DNA from: Pedobacter panaciterrae
Lineage (GTDB): Bacteria; Bacteroidota; Bacteroidia; Sphingobacteriales; Sphingobacteriaceae
DNA length: 64,000 nt
NCBI RefSeq assembly: GCF_013204795.1
Contig: NZ_JABMKW010000020.1
Span: forward strand, 434,001-498,000
Reading direction: 5' to 3'
Shown here: positions 26,432 through 35,560 of the stretch, in pieces
How positions within the stretch are numbered: position 1 is the stretch's first letter
How the letters are laid out: each line of letters starts with the position of its first letter
Made by a program: the position numbers and the translations under genes
Notes under the pieces: generated by a model
What the model saw: only the letters and a program-made list of their open reading frames with translations
What the model was told of the DNA's origin: nothing
The model's database searches: none

Positions 26432-26809
26432 TTACTGATCTACAGCGGTAAAGGTGTCGGATTTTTTGAAACTTTCTTTTCTTAACAATCCCTTATACTC
26501 CTCCAGTAAATTAATATACTTACCCATCCAGTAAAATGCCAGATCTGCAGGCATTTGCTGTGCGTTTCGAACCTGAGCATTTAATTCTTGTTCAGGTTCA
26601 AAACCGAAGAATCCACTTTCGAAATGGGGATGAAAGTCATAATTTATAATCCTGCCTATTTGTAGGATCAAATCTGGGTGAAGGTCATTCTTGGTGAACC
26701 AGTTGTACAAGGTGCGTCTGTTCACATGTAAGCGTCTGGATAGCTCAGTGATGTTAATCTCTTGTCGTCGAATTGCCAATTCAACGATCTCTCCGGCATT
26801 GTATTCCAT
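26432..26809 (-). CDS. Helix-turn-helix DNA-binding protein, 125 aa
   Basis: The N-terminal half holds an HTH (about 16-50): INITELSRRLHVNRRTLYNWF, with the recognition helix carrying NRRTLYNW. The C-terminal half is helical and acidic (WMGKYINLLEEYKGLL), perhaps for dimerisation. This compact form is common in Bacteroidota and resembles phage or XRE-type regulators; targets unknown. Convergent with the 76-aa gene, 18 bp apart. Confidence 0.75.
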   Translation of the reverse strand: MEYNAGEIVELAIRRQEINITELSRRLHVNRRTLYNWFTKNDLHPDLILQIGRIINYDFHPHFESGFFGFEPEQELNAQVRNAQQMPADLAFYWMGKYINLLEEYKGLLRKESFKKSDTFTAVDQ

Positions 26810-26879
26810 ATTTTTCTACCATTATATCAGATAATCTTTGTTTGAATAGATTTTTTCCCTATTCTACGAAGTTAAATGT

Positions 26880-27029
26880 TCAACAAATAGCAGCCAATAC
26901 GGAAAATACGGAGATTTCAAGACTAAACACGCGTATTTCCCGCAAGTAAATAGCCAAACCACGCACTATAACGAGTTTATCAAAAAATATGTGAAACCGC
27001 CAAAAAAAACTATCTTGAGTTTGTTTTAA
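26880..27029 (+). pseudogene. Possible C-terminal gene fragment
   Basis: A start-less stretch reads SSQYGKYGDFKTKHAYFPQ, then HYNEFIKKYVKPPKKTILSL and TAA. It looks coding but has no start and an upstream stop at about 26846. It overlaps the likely promoter region of the HTH gene on the other strand. Confidence 0.28.
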
Positions 27030-27044
27030 AACAATTAACCAGAT

Positions 27045-27413
27045 ATGAAACTCCTAAGATTCTATTATTTTACATTCCTTTACCACTACCGGAATAAGCC
27101 TGAAAGCTGGGTTGGTGACTTCAGAAGTGTGCTATTGGTAGAACTCAGTATATGCTGGCTGATATTGAGCCTCTGGCTATTAGCCGATCCTGGATTCTGG
27201 TCAATGGGATCCTGGACCAAGCCACTTGTACTGGGCGTAAATATCATCATCCTGATTATCCTTCAGCGGTATTTAATGAATAAGGGCAGGAGCGAGCTGA
27301 TATTTCAGGAATTTAAAAGTCATCAGCTAAATAACCAAACAAACAGGGCAATCTGCTGGGCAATCTGGGCAGGATCTTTTATCCTTTTTATAGTATCAGC
27401 CGCACTGCAATAA
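27045..27413 (+). CDS. Small membrane protein of unknown function, 122 aa
   Basis: Three hydrophobic segments (about 28-47, 57-75, 102-121) and a basic N-terminus (MKLLRFYYFTFLYHYRNKP). No family recognised. Convergent with the EamA transporter gene, 45 bp apart. Probably an inner-membrane protein. Confidence 0.6.
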   Translation: MKLLRFYYFTFLYHYRNKPESWVGDFRSVLLVELSICWLILSLWLLADPGFWSMGSWTKPLVLGVNIIILIILQRYLMNKGRSELIFQEFKSHQLNNQTNRAICWAIWAGSFILFIVSAALQ

Positions 27414-27458
27414 ATGTATAACTATTACCTGGATAATCCAATTCATAAGGCTTAACAG

Positions 27459-28361
27459 TTATACGGGACAACCTTTTATGTCATCAGGTGTTCCCGACGA
27501 CCGTTTAAGCGAAAATATGGTCTGCAAAACAACTGAAGCCATCACGAACAGTAAGCCAATATAAAAGGAAACGCTTAGCTCTTTGCTTTCGTTAAAGAAC
27601 AGAAAGGCAAGTATGATTGCGTATACGGGCTCAAGGTTAAAACTTAAATTTACTGTAAATGCCGAGATGCGTTTTAAAGATTCTGCAAAAAGCACATAAA
27701 GTCCTACCGTACAAAAAGAAGCAAGTAACAACAAGTACCCGGTATCTTTTAAGCTCGGAAGGAGGGATGGCGCTGGAAAATAGTGTAGGTAAAAGGGAAG
27801 TGCTATACCTAAAGCAATGGTACCCCCAATCATCTGGTAATAATTGATGATCCTGCTGTCATATTTTCTAACTAGTCGCTCGTTATAAATGGTGTAAATG
27901 GCAGCGAAAGCAGAAGAGAGAACACCCAGTCCTATTCCTAGCTGATAAGAGGAATCGAAATGGAAGATCAGGGCAATGCCAGCCAATGTGAGCAGACTTA
28001 ATAAAAGCTCAGTTAGATTGAACTTCTGCCGGTTAATTATCGGACTGAAAACAGCGGTGAAAAAGCTGGTTAGACAGTAACAGACTACACCTATGGACAC
28101 ATTGGCGTACTTGACACTGGCGTAAAAGAATACCCAGTGTATGGTAATAAAAAGCCCGATTTTTGCAATATCAAACTTCTGTTTGGAAGTCACGCTGGTC
28201 TTTGTTTTAAACAATTTTAAAACCAGTAACAGGATAATAGAGGAGAAAAATACCCTGTACCAAACCAGGAGTCCTTCGTTAAGGGAAATGAGTTTACCGA
28301 ATATGCCGGTGAAACCCGCGAGTAGTACAGCAAAGTGTAATACCAAATATGATTTTTTCAT
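27459..28361 (-). CDS. EamA-family (DMT) transporter
   Basis: 300 aa with about ten transmembrane helices in two EamA repeats. The first repeat ends about residue 140 (LAGIALIFHF); the second about 285 (FNLEPVYAIILAFLFFNE in its middle, the usual repeat-2 phrase). Such proteins export or import metabolites such as amino acids or nucleobases; the substrate cannot be read from sequence. The gene is monocistronic. The 349-bp gap upstream, before the flavin monooxygenase gene, contains nothing I recognise. Confidence 0.88.
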   Translation of the reverse strand: MKKSYLVLHFAVLLAGFTGIFGKLISLNEGLLVWYRVFFSSIILLLVLKLFKTKTSVTSKQKFDIAKIGLFITIHWVFFYASVKYANVSIGVVCYCLTSFFTAVFSPIINRQKFNLTELLLSLLTLAGIALIFHFDSSYQLGIGLGVLSSAFAAIYTIYNERLVRKYDSRIINYYQMIGGTIALGIALPFYLHYFPAPSLLPSLKDTGYLLLLASFCTVGLYVLFAESLKRISAFTVNLSFNLEPVYAIILAFLFFNESKELSVSFYIGLLFVMASVVLQTIFSLKRSSGTPDDIKGCPV

Positions 28362-28710
28362 AAAAGAATTGTCTGTCTGTTCTTAAAAACAGGAACTAAA
28401 GATTAATAAATAAACGAAATGCGTAACCCAGGATTCAACGTGCTGATCAACTGATCCGCAGAACCGTAAGTTCACAGTGCATGTTAATTATTAAGGTGTA
28501 GGAGGAGGAAGACAACTCTTTCTGTTCATATCGATAATTTTAAACGAAACTAATCAAAATATTTTGAAGTCATAACAGATTTGGAAAGATAGGTTGTGCG
28601 CGAGAAAGGCGAATCTGCTACTGTAAAGGAAATGACTTTTCTTATCATAGGTTAATATACCTTAGTTTTCGGAGACGTAAATTTGAGTGAATTAAAACTA
28701 GGCGGATAAA
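28362..28710. other. Intergenic region, nothing recognised
   Basis: Holds the divergent upstream regions of the EamA and LLM-oxidoreductase genes. I find no TAnnTTTG box at a convincing distance, no long inverted repeat and no coding-like frame. Confidence 0.4.
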
Positions 28711-29727
28711 ATGGAAATAGGAATAGACAGCTTTGCGTCGGCAATGTACGGTAGCAAAACACTAAGTAGTGTAGCGGCAATGGAACAGTTGTTGGACAGG
28801 ATATCTATGGCTGATGATGCCGGATTAGATGTTTTTGGTATTGGCGAACATCACAAAAAGGAGTTTTTGGATTCTGCCCCGGCAGTGATTCTATCTGCAG
28901 CTGCAGCAAGGACCAAACGGATTCGGCTTACCAGTGCGGTTACGGTGTTAAGCACCTCCGACCCTGTGCGTGTCTATCAAAATTTCGCTACACTGGATCT
29001 GATCTCCAAAGGCAGGGCGGAGCTTGTTGTTGGTCGTGGCTCGGCAATAGAAGCCTATCCGCTGTTTGGATTTGATCTCAACGATTATGACGCACTTTTT
29101 GCAGAGAAACTGGATCTCCTTTTGCGTATTAGGGATCAGGAATTTGTGAGCTGGTCGGGCAGATTCAGGCCTGCATTGCAGAACCAGCCTGTATATCCAC
29201 GTGCTTTTCAGGATAAATTGCCAGTTTGGTTAGGCGTAGGTGGTACGCCCGAATCCTTTGCGCGAGCTGGATCATTAGGTTTACCACTTATGGTAGCGAT
29301 AATTGGCGGTGAAACCGAGCGCTTTCGCCCTTTGATCGATTTGTACCGTGAGGCAGGTCACCGCGCAGGTTTTGCCCCTGAGAATTTAAAAGTCGGTTTG
29401 CACTCACCAGGCTATGTTGCCGCAAGTAATGAGCAGGCCATTGCAGAATATTATCCGGGATATGCAGAACTGTGGACCAAACTTGGCAGGGAGCGTGGAT
29501 GGCCTCCAGTTACCAAAACACAGTTTGATCATTTGGCTGGCCCAAAAGGAGTGTTGGTACTAGGTGGTCCCGAGCAGGTTGCAGAGAAACTGCTGAAACA
29601 TAGTGAATCCTTAGGGGGCGTTGACAGGTTTACTTTTCAGATGGATAATGCAGGGTTGAGCCATGAGCAGTTATTGAGATCCATAGCGTTAATTGGCGAA
29701 AAAGTTATTCCACTATTGACTAAATAA
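28711..29727 (+). CDS. LLM-class flavin-dependent oxidoreductase (luciferase-like)
   Basis: 338 aa TIM barrel of the bacterial luciferase family: MEIGIDSFA start, GIGEHHKKEF (about 48-57), RIRLTSAVTVLSTSDPVRVYQ (about 78-98) and GRAELVVGRGS. The PVWLGVGGTPES strand belongs to the flavin-binding core. It is an FMN- or F420-type oxidoreductase by family; Bacteroidota members normally use FMN. Substrate unknown. Confidence 0.9.
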   Translation: MEIGIDSFASAMYGSKTLSSVAAMEQLLDRISMADDAGLDVFGIGEHHKKEFLDSAPAVILSAAAARTKRIRLTSAVTVLSTSDPVRVYQNFATLDLISKGRAELVVGRGSAIEAYPLFGFDLNDYDALFAEKLDLLLRIRDQEFVSWSGRFRPALQNQPVYPRAFQDKLPVWLGVGGTPESFARAGSLGLPLMVAIIGGETERFRPLIDLYREAGHRAGFAPENLKVGLHSPGYVAASNEQAIAEYYPGYAELWTKLGRERGWPPVTKTQFDHLAGPKGVLVLGGPEQVAEKLLKHSESLGGVDRFTFQMDNAGLSHEQLLRSIALIGEKVIPLLTK

Positions 29728-29742
29728 TTCAAATCGGTTCTT

Positions 29743-30075
29743 CTAGGAACCGAAATTGAATTTTCCCTCAAATACTTTTCCAATCAAGGGTACAGGTTTT
29801 TCAACCTCGTTAGAGGCCGCGATAGCACCAAATAACAGAAGGATTAATGGAACCAGCATAATTAAATAAAAAATGATTCCCAATGTCGGAATCACTGCCA
29901 GAATGATGCTGCAAATGATACTCAATAGAATGGAAGTGATTATTACTCCCAGGGCCTGTCCTAAATGATAATTAACCAGACTGCTCTTTTCGGAGGTTTT
30001 TTTAAATTCCAGGTAAGAAACGATCCATCCAATGATGGTGAAATAGGCTACAATCGCCATTGTTTTAGTTTTCAT
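29743..30075 (-). CDS. DUF4870-like membrane protein
   Basis: 110 aa from ATG 30075; an upstream Met at 30096 would add 7 residues (MKLNYIS). It has the Tic20/DUF4870 layout: first helix AIVAYFTIIGWIV, the amphipathic NYHLGQALGVII, two further helices and the late AASNEVEKPVPLIGK. A common small inner-membrane protein of unknown role. Convergent with the LLM gene, 15 bp apart. Confidence 0.78.
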   Translation of the reverse strand: MKTKTMAIVAYFTIIGWIVSYLEFKKTSEKSSLVNYHLGQALGVIITSILLSIICSIILAVIPTLGIIFYLIMLVPLILLLFGAIAASNEVEKPVPLIGKVFEGKFNFGS

Positions 30076-30276
30076 CGAAATATAATTTAGTTTCATTAAT
30101 AGATACTTATTGGCTCCAAAATTACCCTCCAGCCCACCCTAAACCAAGAAATGGTGGACTACACACCGACTACTACTTTCGATAGCGCGTCTACAATGCA
30201 ACTACATAAAACAGTTAAAAGATTTTAATTCAGCTATTTAGAGTTATTTCCGGTTTTCAGAAGGATTTCTTTTTTA

Positions 30277-30284
30277 TATTTTTG
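30277..30284 (+). promoter_or_regulatory. -7 box TATTTTTG 3 nt before the TPR/HTH regulator
   Basis: Matches TAnnTTTG. The following AAT then ATG 30288 makes this the third near-leaderless arrangement in the window. It speaks against the TTG at 30282 as start, because that codon is inside the box. Confidence 0.45.
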
Positions 30285-30287
30285 AAT

Positions 30288-32150
30288 ATGCAGCTACCAC
30301 TGAAACCATTACTGATTACCACAGTTTTCTGTCTTGTTTTTTTGAAAGATACAACGGCACAAAAAATATATACCGATTCGCTGAATCACTTACTGGCACA
30401 AACTAGTCTTTCTGAAGCGGAGCGGGTAAATATTCACTGTAAACTGGCAAAGGCTAATTTTGAGAAAGACCTGCCATTGTCATTTAAACTTGCTAATGAA
30501 GCCCTCCAAATAGGTGCCCGAATGAAAGATGGCAGGGGCAAAGCCATGGCTTTTGCTACGTTGATCCATCTTTACGTCTGGAAAAAGGATCTGAAACGTG
30601 CTTATGAAAGCCGCGATAGTGCCCTGTATTATGCAGGAAAGACCAAAGATCAGGAAACCCAAGGTTTTGTATGGCTTAGAAATGGCTGGCTAGACCTTGT
30701 AAATGATGAGAATGATAAAGCAATAACAAAATTTCTGAAAGCACTTGATTTTTTTAAAGGCCAGGCGGCCTATGAATATGAAAGTACTGTGTATCATTAC
30801 CTGGCGAGCTTTTATGGTTATGGAAATGACCCGGGCAAACAACGAAAGTATGCGGATCTGAGTTATGAAACCGCATTGAAAAGTAAACAAATAGATGCAT
30901 TAAACACAGCATATTTTACCATTGGACAAACTTACTTTGATCGTTTTAAGCTGGACACCAGCAAACGAAATTTATTAGATTCGGCGTTAAACATTTATAA
31001 GAAATCACTCTTACTTGCTGAAAAACAAAGTGGCAGATTACTTATCCGTAGCAATACTGCAGCGATTGCACTAAATACTGCCAATATTTATTTCCAGTAT
31101 TTTCCTAATACCCATAGAGACAGTGCTGAGAAATATACTGATATCGCAATGCGAATTGCAACAAACACCAACTTGCAGGAAGTTCTGGTAAACTGCTATG
31201 GCTTAAAGAGCGAATATGCCTTACGAGATGGAAATTACAATGAAGCCGAAAAGATGTTGCTAACAGGATTGAGCGCAGTAGCAGGTGGTGTTATAAAAAT
31301 GCCATTAACCAAGGCCAGAATGTTCCTTGGTCTTTCCCATATTGCTGAAAAGAGAGGAGATCAGCAAGGGGCATTAAATTATTTAAAAGAGTATATTAAG
31401 TTTAACAAGGAGGCTTTTGATGAAGAGAAGATCAATAGCATCCAAAGGGTTGAAGCACAATATCAATCCGAAAAAAAGGAACAGAAAATTGCGTATTTAC
31501 AGCAAGAAGCTGCCTTTAACAAAAAGCGGAATATTTTTTATATCCTGTTGGCATTAACAGGAATTACAGCATTACTCTTTTTGCTTAGGTCATATAATTA
31601 TAAACTCAAAGCATCAATCAGAAAACAAGAACTAGTCGACAAAGAAAAAGGAGCTGCAGAATTACGGGCGCAATTGAACGAAGCAGAAGCAATGCAACTC
31701 CAGACAGAACAGGTTTTACTTAAGGAACGCCAGGAACGTTTGCAGAAAGAGGTATTGGCAGGCAACCTTCAGATGGAACAAAAAAATGAATTGCTGGAAT
31801 TACTATCGGGAAAGGTAAGCACTGATAGCCACCTTACACTGGATGAACAAATCAAGCGAATTATACATCAGCAGAAAAGGATAGACAAAGATTTTGAGGA
31901 GCTAAAAACTGATTTTTTTGAAAGTAATCCGGTTTTCTTTGAAAGACTTCAAAAGAAAGCGAATCAAGTTCTTACCCGTCTGGATTTGAAGTATTGTGCT
32001 TATATCCTGATGGGGTTATCAAATAAAGAAATAGCAATAAGATTGGGTATCGAGCCCAAAAGTATCCGTATGGCGCGTTACAGAATCAAACAAAAGTTTG
32101 GCCTTGATAAAGAAGCTAATCTCGATAATTTTATCAGGTCCCAGGAATAA
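30288..32150 (+). CDS. TPR-containing membrane-anchored regulator with LuxR-like HTH
   Basis: 620 aa. Signal peptide (about 1-24), TPR repeats (about 35-390) outside the cytoplasm, one transmembrane helix (about 416-436, NIFYILLALTGITALLFLL), a coiled coil (about 450-545, rich in KQE), then a C-terminal HTH. The HTH reads LKYCAYILMGLSNKEIAIRLGIEPKSIRMARYRIKQKFG, like LuxR/GerE. This is a common Bacteroidota one-component sensor design: periplasmic TPR sensing coupled to cytoplasmic DNA binding. Its target may be the genes that follow, starting with the exported Hcp-like protein at 32.3 kb; this is inferred from proximity only. Confidence 0.85.
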   Translation: MQLPLKPLLITTVFCLVFLKDTTAQKIYTDSLNHLLAQTSLSEAERVNIHCKLAKANFEKDLPLSFKLANEALQIGARMKDGRGKAMAFATLIHLYVWKKDLKRAYESRDSALYYAGKTKDQETQGFVWLRNGWLDLVNDENDKAITKFLKALDFFKGQAAYEYESTVYHYLASFYGYGNDPGKQRKYADLSYETALKSKQIDALNTAYFTIGQTYFDRFKLDTSKRNLLDSALNIYKKSLLLAEKQSGRLLIRSNTAAIALNTANIYFQYFPNTHRDSAEKYTDIAMRIATNTNLQEVLVNCYGLKSEYALRDGNYNEAEKMLLTGLSAVAGGVIKMPLTKARMFLGLSHIAEKRGDQQGALNYLKEYIKFNKEAFDEEKINSIQRVEAQYQSEKKEQKIAYLQQEAAFNKKRNIFYILLALTGITALLFLLRSYNYKLKASIRKQELVDKEKGAAELRAQLNEAEAMQLQTEQVLLKERQERLQKEVLAGNLQMEQKNELLELLSGKVSTDSHLTLDEQIKRIIHQQKRIDKDFEELKTDFFESNPVFFERLQKKANQVLTRLDLKYCAYILMGLSNKEIAIRLGIEPKSIRMARYRIKQKFGLDKEANLDNFIRSQE

Positions 32151-32273
32151 TATAGATGGAACTCGTGTATTACTGGAGGGTCATTAGCTCCTGTAGATGT
32201 ATTGTAGACGCAGTATTAGATGTAGTAGTCTGTATGTAGTCTCCAAATTCTAGGTTCAGGGTGGATAGAAAAA

Positions 32274-32281
32274 TACTTTTG
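32274..32281 (+). promoter_or_regulatory. -7 box TACTTTTG upstream of the Hcp-like gene
   Basis: Matches TAnnTTTG, 20 nt before ATG 32302. Confidence 0.5.
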
Positions 32282-32301
32282 TATTAAGTAAATATCTACC
32301 T

Positions 32302-32781
32302 ATGAAAAAAATAAATGTATTTGGATTATTAATGTTGACTTGCCTGGCATTTAATCTTCATGTCTTTGGTCAGCAGCAAGCAGAAAGAGTAATAAAATTA
32401 AAGCTGACTGATCCTGAAACCAAAACATCTCAGACCTATCTGCTAAATAATGTAGTGTATTCCTACACAAAATCCCAGGAGATAGGTGGTTTAGCCCAAG
32501 ATCCAGGCACTTGTGCTGTTAGTATCGATTTTAAGCAGGATATGGATCCATTTCTTTTAAAATGGATTGCCGGGGAAATTAAAGAGGCCGATGGATCGAT
32601 AAGTATGGAAGCAACAGAGATTGGAAAGCCCGCCAGAACAATAGCTTTTAAGGGGGGTACAAGCGGTAATGTTGCTGAGAGCTTTATGGCCAGCGACAGG
32701 ACTTCGTACATCCAGATGTCTCTGTATGTTAGATCGCTCATTATTGATGGAGTTGCAATTTATACCGAACAGAAAAAATAA
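32302..32781 (+). CDS. Exported Hcp/TssD-like protein
   Basis: 159 aa. A signal peptide (about 1-23, ending HVFGQ) precedes a domain with the strand-and-turn order of the Bacteroidota type VI tube protein TssD. It has LLNNVVYSYTKSQEIGG, a CAVSIDFKQDMDPFLLKWIAGE segment (compare the TssD strand followed by a Trp-bearing helix), ISMEATEIGKPARTIAFKGG and ESFMAS..SYIQMSLYVRSLIIDGV. TssD itself is cytoplasmic, so a Sec signal on this fold is unusual. No other T6SS gene is in the window. Could be a repurposed exported tube protein. The fold call is by eye only. Confidence 0.55.
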   Translation: MKKINVFGLLMLTCLAFNLHVFGQQQAERVIKLKLTDPETKTSQTYLLNNVVYSYTKSQEIGGLAQDPGTCAVSIDFKQDMDPFLLKWIAGEIKEADGSISMEATEIGKPARTIAFKGGTSGNVAESFMASDRTSYIQMSLYVRSLIIDGVAIYTEQKK

Positions 32782-32804
32782 ATAAGATATTGTGTAGCGC
32801 TCGG

Positions 32805-32856
32805 TACCTGGGGTAAGCGGCGGGATACCACTCTGTGTGTCCCGCACGTCCAGGTA
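32805..32856. other. Nested inverted repeat after the Hcp-like gene
   Basis: TACCTGG (32805-32811) pairs with CCAGGTA (32850-32856), and inside it CGGGA (32821-32825) pairs with TCCCG (32840-32844). The structure lacks a U-run, so it is not a classic terminator. It could be a structured 3' end. Confidence 0.35.
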
Positions 32857-32925
32857 ATTCAATACAAGCTATAAAATTTAGCGGGATACTTGCTCTCCTA
32901 GCATCAGGGTATACAAATGGTTCGG

Positions 32926-33087
32926 TCACGGTATAATATCAACAGGTACCTTACAGGTGTGTAACAGGTCTGTGCTCCAGTTAAACCTGAGTTTAGCTGC
33001 CGTGATATCTGAGTGTTGGGCCTGCTCATAAAAAGCCATAACCGAAGAATCCTTTGATTGTAAATGGAGGATTTTGATGATACAATA
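32926..33087 (-). pseudogene. Possible short gene or gene remnant
   Basis: A frame open from about 33087 with an internal ATG at 33039 reads MAFYEQAQHSDITAAKLRFN and ends in TCKVPVDIIP, TGA. It looks like protein but is only 37 codons from the ATG. No family recognised. The rest of the 32782-33337 gap shows no gene. Confidence 0.3.
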
Positions 33088-33337
33088 TAGTCATAATCAG
33101 ACAACATGTTACAGGGATTTTACATCAATAAAAATTAACTTGTAATACCGAAACGAACTATAACCGATCATCAAGAACAAAGATATGAATTCCGGAAACT
33201 CAGCATCGAGCTAAAAAGCATTAAACAATAAGCCTGACCGCGCGCTGGTAATGCGTGCTGATGAACTTTCCACAATGGCGTTAATTTTTATATCAAACCT
33301 TTTATAACAATCATTAATCCTTAAATTTTAAACCATT

Positions 33338-33715
33338 ATGAAAAAAGCAATTCAATTATCCCTGATTTTTTGCACAATTATTTTATGTGGCTCATGGACC
33401 AACAAGACAGCCAAAGTGCCATTCTCTGACGTTACCGTGTCCTTTGGAAATGGCACTTATTACAATGCAACGGTGACAGTAAGTAATTCTTCGGGCTATT
33501 ATAGCTCTGTAACCGCCAACCCGCATAGTTATGCGAGTTTATATGTACCTCAGGGAACTTATAATGTTAGGGTAGAGGTTGCCGCTCCGTATGATACACC
33601 TTATCATACCTACAATTATAACTTCTATTGCGGCTCGGCCTCTAAATATGGCAGCACTTTGGCTTATTTTGAAAATGTTGTAGTTGATTATAGCCTGAGC
33701 GTTATTGTTAACTAG
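33338..33715 (+). CDS. Secreted beta-rich protein of unknown function, 125 aa
   Basis: A signal peptide (about 1-20, MKKAIQLSLIFCTIILCG) precedes a mature part rich in Tyr, Ser, Thr and Asn with alternating strands (VTVSFGNGTYYNATVTVS, YASLYVPQGTYNVRVEV). This is a small extracellular beta-sandwich; one mature Cys near residue 99 (FYCGS). No family recognised. It is followed by a terminator at 33745-33776. Confidence 0.6.
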   Translation: MKKAIQLSLIFCTIILCGSWTNKTAKVPFSDVTVSFGNGTYYNATVTVSNSSGYYSSVTANPHSYASLYVPQGTYNVRVEVAAPYDTPYHTYNYNFYCGSASKYGSTLAYFENVVVDYSLSVIVN

Positions 33716-33744
33716 CAATATAGCCAATCTCGAATTATCATTGA

Positions 33745-33776
33745 GGGACAGTCTTGTATTTCAACACTGTCCCTTT
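33745..33776 (+). terminator. Rho-independent terminator
   Basis: GGGACAGT (33745-33752) pairs with ACTGTCCC (33766-33773), loop 13 nt, followed by TTT. Confidence 0.7.
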
Positions 33777-33811
33777 AAAGATGCATCTTCAATATTTATA
33801 GGCTTTAACGA

Positions 33812-34597
33812 TCATCTAGGGTCCCCTGAAAGATATTCGCCTGTTATATTTTTGTAAGCATCACTCGTGAAAGGGCCAGCTTTGCCATCAATTTTTATAA
33901 TGGCACCTAATTTTACCAGCCAGCGCTGTAGCTGTTCTGCTTTAGTAGCATATTTTGATGGTGAAAAGATCACTTCCTGTCCTAATTGCCTGGTTAGACT
34001 AATCCTATCAATAATACCAGTGATCAGCTGCCTTTCAATAAAGCGTCTTAAGATAACTGCTGCACCGCATTGGGCGGATACCGCATTAGGATCATAGTGT
34101 CCATCTGACACATATTTTCCTTTATCATAGTGATTGCTGAAGCTCCAGAGGTATGGACTAGGAATAGGGTGCTCTAAATTTCTGTAGCCAAACCCGTTGT
34201 ATTGTTCCAGCTTATAAAGGATGCCAGCAATATCCCAATCAGGCCATTGTTCCAGCTTTTTAAGCTTAAGCGCATCCTGCGCACTAAATTCCCATGTGTA
34301 AGGCGCTGAGCCACCAACGGGCCGGCCTGCGGGAACATGGATAGTTTTAGCTGTTAACGGATCACCGTTATGAAGGTGGGTTTTGAAATTACAGCTGCCT
34401 TCCATATAATGTATAATGCCAATGAAATACCACGGCATATTTAATGGAAATCCCACTGTCTCATAACGGTTTTTACCAGTCAGAATCTTACTTATCACTG
34501 CATCTACAGTGACATATTTCTCTGACTTAATAATGCAGGTATCAAAAAGATATTGATACTGCGCCCTGAGCGCCGGATTGTAATTTATTTTTGACAT
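33812..34597 (-). CDS. Lysozyme-like protein with C-terminal peptidoglycan-binding-type domain
   Basis: 261 aa. The N-terminal domain (about 1-190) has WYFIGIIHYMEGSCNF and NFKTHLHNGDPLTAKTIHVPAGRP, phrases of the phage-type lysozyme family in which a Glu after WYF-x-x-x-I-H acts in catalysis. The C-terminal part (about 205-261, AEQLQRWLVKLGAIIKIDGKAGPFTSDAY) resembles a peptidoglycan-binding repeat. There is no signal peptide, so export would need a phage-like or secretion-system route. It lies on the opposite strand to the secreted 125-aa gene. Confidence 0.65.
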   Translation of the reverse strand: MSKINYNPALRAQYQYLFDTCIIKSEKYVTVDAVISKILTGKNRYETVGFPLNMPWYFIGIIHYMEGSCNFKTHLHNGDPLTAKTIHVPAGRPVGGSAPYTWEFSAQDALKLKKLEQWPDWDIAGILYKLEQYNGFGYRNLEHPIPSPYLWSFSNHYDKGKYVSDGHYDPNAVSAQCGAAVILRRFIERQLITGIIDRISLTRQLGQEVIFSPSKYATKAEQLQRWLVKLGAIIKIDGKAGPFTSDAYKNITGEYLSGDPR

Positions 34598-34724
34598 GAT
34601 AGATTCTTGTCATCATTACCTAATTTAAGGATAATTTAGCGTAATTAAAACAATTGTTACGCTGACTTAATGAGACTATCTATCTATTGATAGCTCAGAC
34701 TTTAAGTTTATCAATTATAATATT

Positions 34725-35543
34725 TTATAAAGTACTAATTACCTCAGTAGGTGCCTTTCCGAATTTCTTTTTAAAGGAATGAGAGAAATGAGAAAGGCTT
34801 TCAAATCCAAGTTCAAGGTAGATAGAAGATGGCTTCCTTTGCTTATTCTCTATAAGATGCCGGGCCTCTGTCAACCGTTTTTCCTGTAGCCAGTGTCGGG
34901 GTGACATATTGAATACTTTTTGAAAATCACGCTTGAAGCCAGCAAGACTTCTTCCGGTTAGTTGTGCGAATTTTTCAACGGGAACATTGAAATGAAAGTT
35001 GCCTAGCATGAATTTTTCCAGATCCATCTTGTACGGCTCTGAGAAATCGAATAGAAAATCCTTGAGTTCGGGAAGCGTATACAGTAGCAGCTGAACTGCT
35101 TCTCTCACCTTAAGCATCCCCATATCCCTGGTGATTTTTTCTTCTGAATGGCGCACATAGGGTATTATGGATTGGAAAAAGCCATGTAGAAAATCATTTT
35201 CCGGAATAAGAACATTGGACGAACCAGTATATTTGCGCCTGGTATCTATTTGCTGCTCCAGGGCAACCTGCCGGAGCAAGTCTTCCTTTAGGCAAATGAT
35301 AATTGTTTGATAATCCTGACCTTCCAGCGGTGTTTTGGTAATTTCTCCCAACTGATTTTTCCGTATCAGCAGCATCTGGCCACCTTTCATCGAAACCTTT
35401 TGGCTGGTGGTCTCCAGAGTAAACTGTCCCGAAACCTGTAACACTAATGTACTGTGCTCAAAAAAACCCACTTTCTCTTTTCTTTGAGCAGAGAAATATG
35501 AATAAAAGATCACTCCAGGAATTATTTCAGTTGGATTGGTCAT
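34725..35543 (-). CDS. AraC-family transcriptional regulator
   Basis: 272 aa. A cupin-type N-terminal domain (about 10-110) precedes two HTH units (about 170-272). The last unit has KPSSIYLELGFESLSHFSHSFKKKFGKAP, the AraC signature. It is downstream of the aldo/keto reductase gene on the same strand, with a strong terminator in the 44-bp gap, so it has its own promoter or is read only by partial read-through. A local reductase-control role is a guess. Confidence 0.88.
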   Translation of the reverse strand: MTNPTEIIPGVIFYSYFSAQRKEKVGFFEHSTLVLQVSGQFTLETTSQKVSMKGGQMLLIRKNQLGEITKTPLEGQDYQTIIICLKEDLLRQVALEQQIDTRRKYTGSSNVLIPENDFLHGFFQSIIPYVRHSEEKITRDMGMLKVREAVQLLLYTLPELKDFLFDFSEPYKMDLEKFMLGNFHFNVPVEKFAQLTGRSLAGFKRDFQKVFNMSPRHWLQEKRLTEARHLIENKQRKPSSIYLELGFESLSHFSHSFKKKFGKAPTEVISTL

Positions 35544-35560
35544 GATGTAAAGATATTAAA

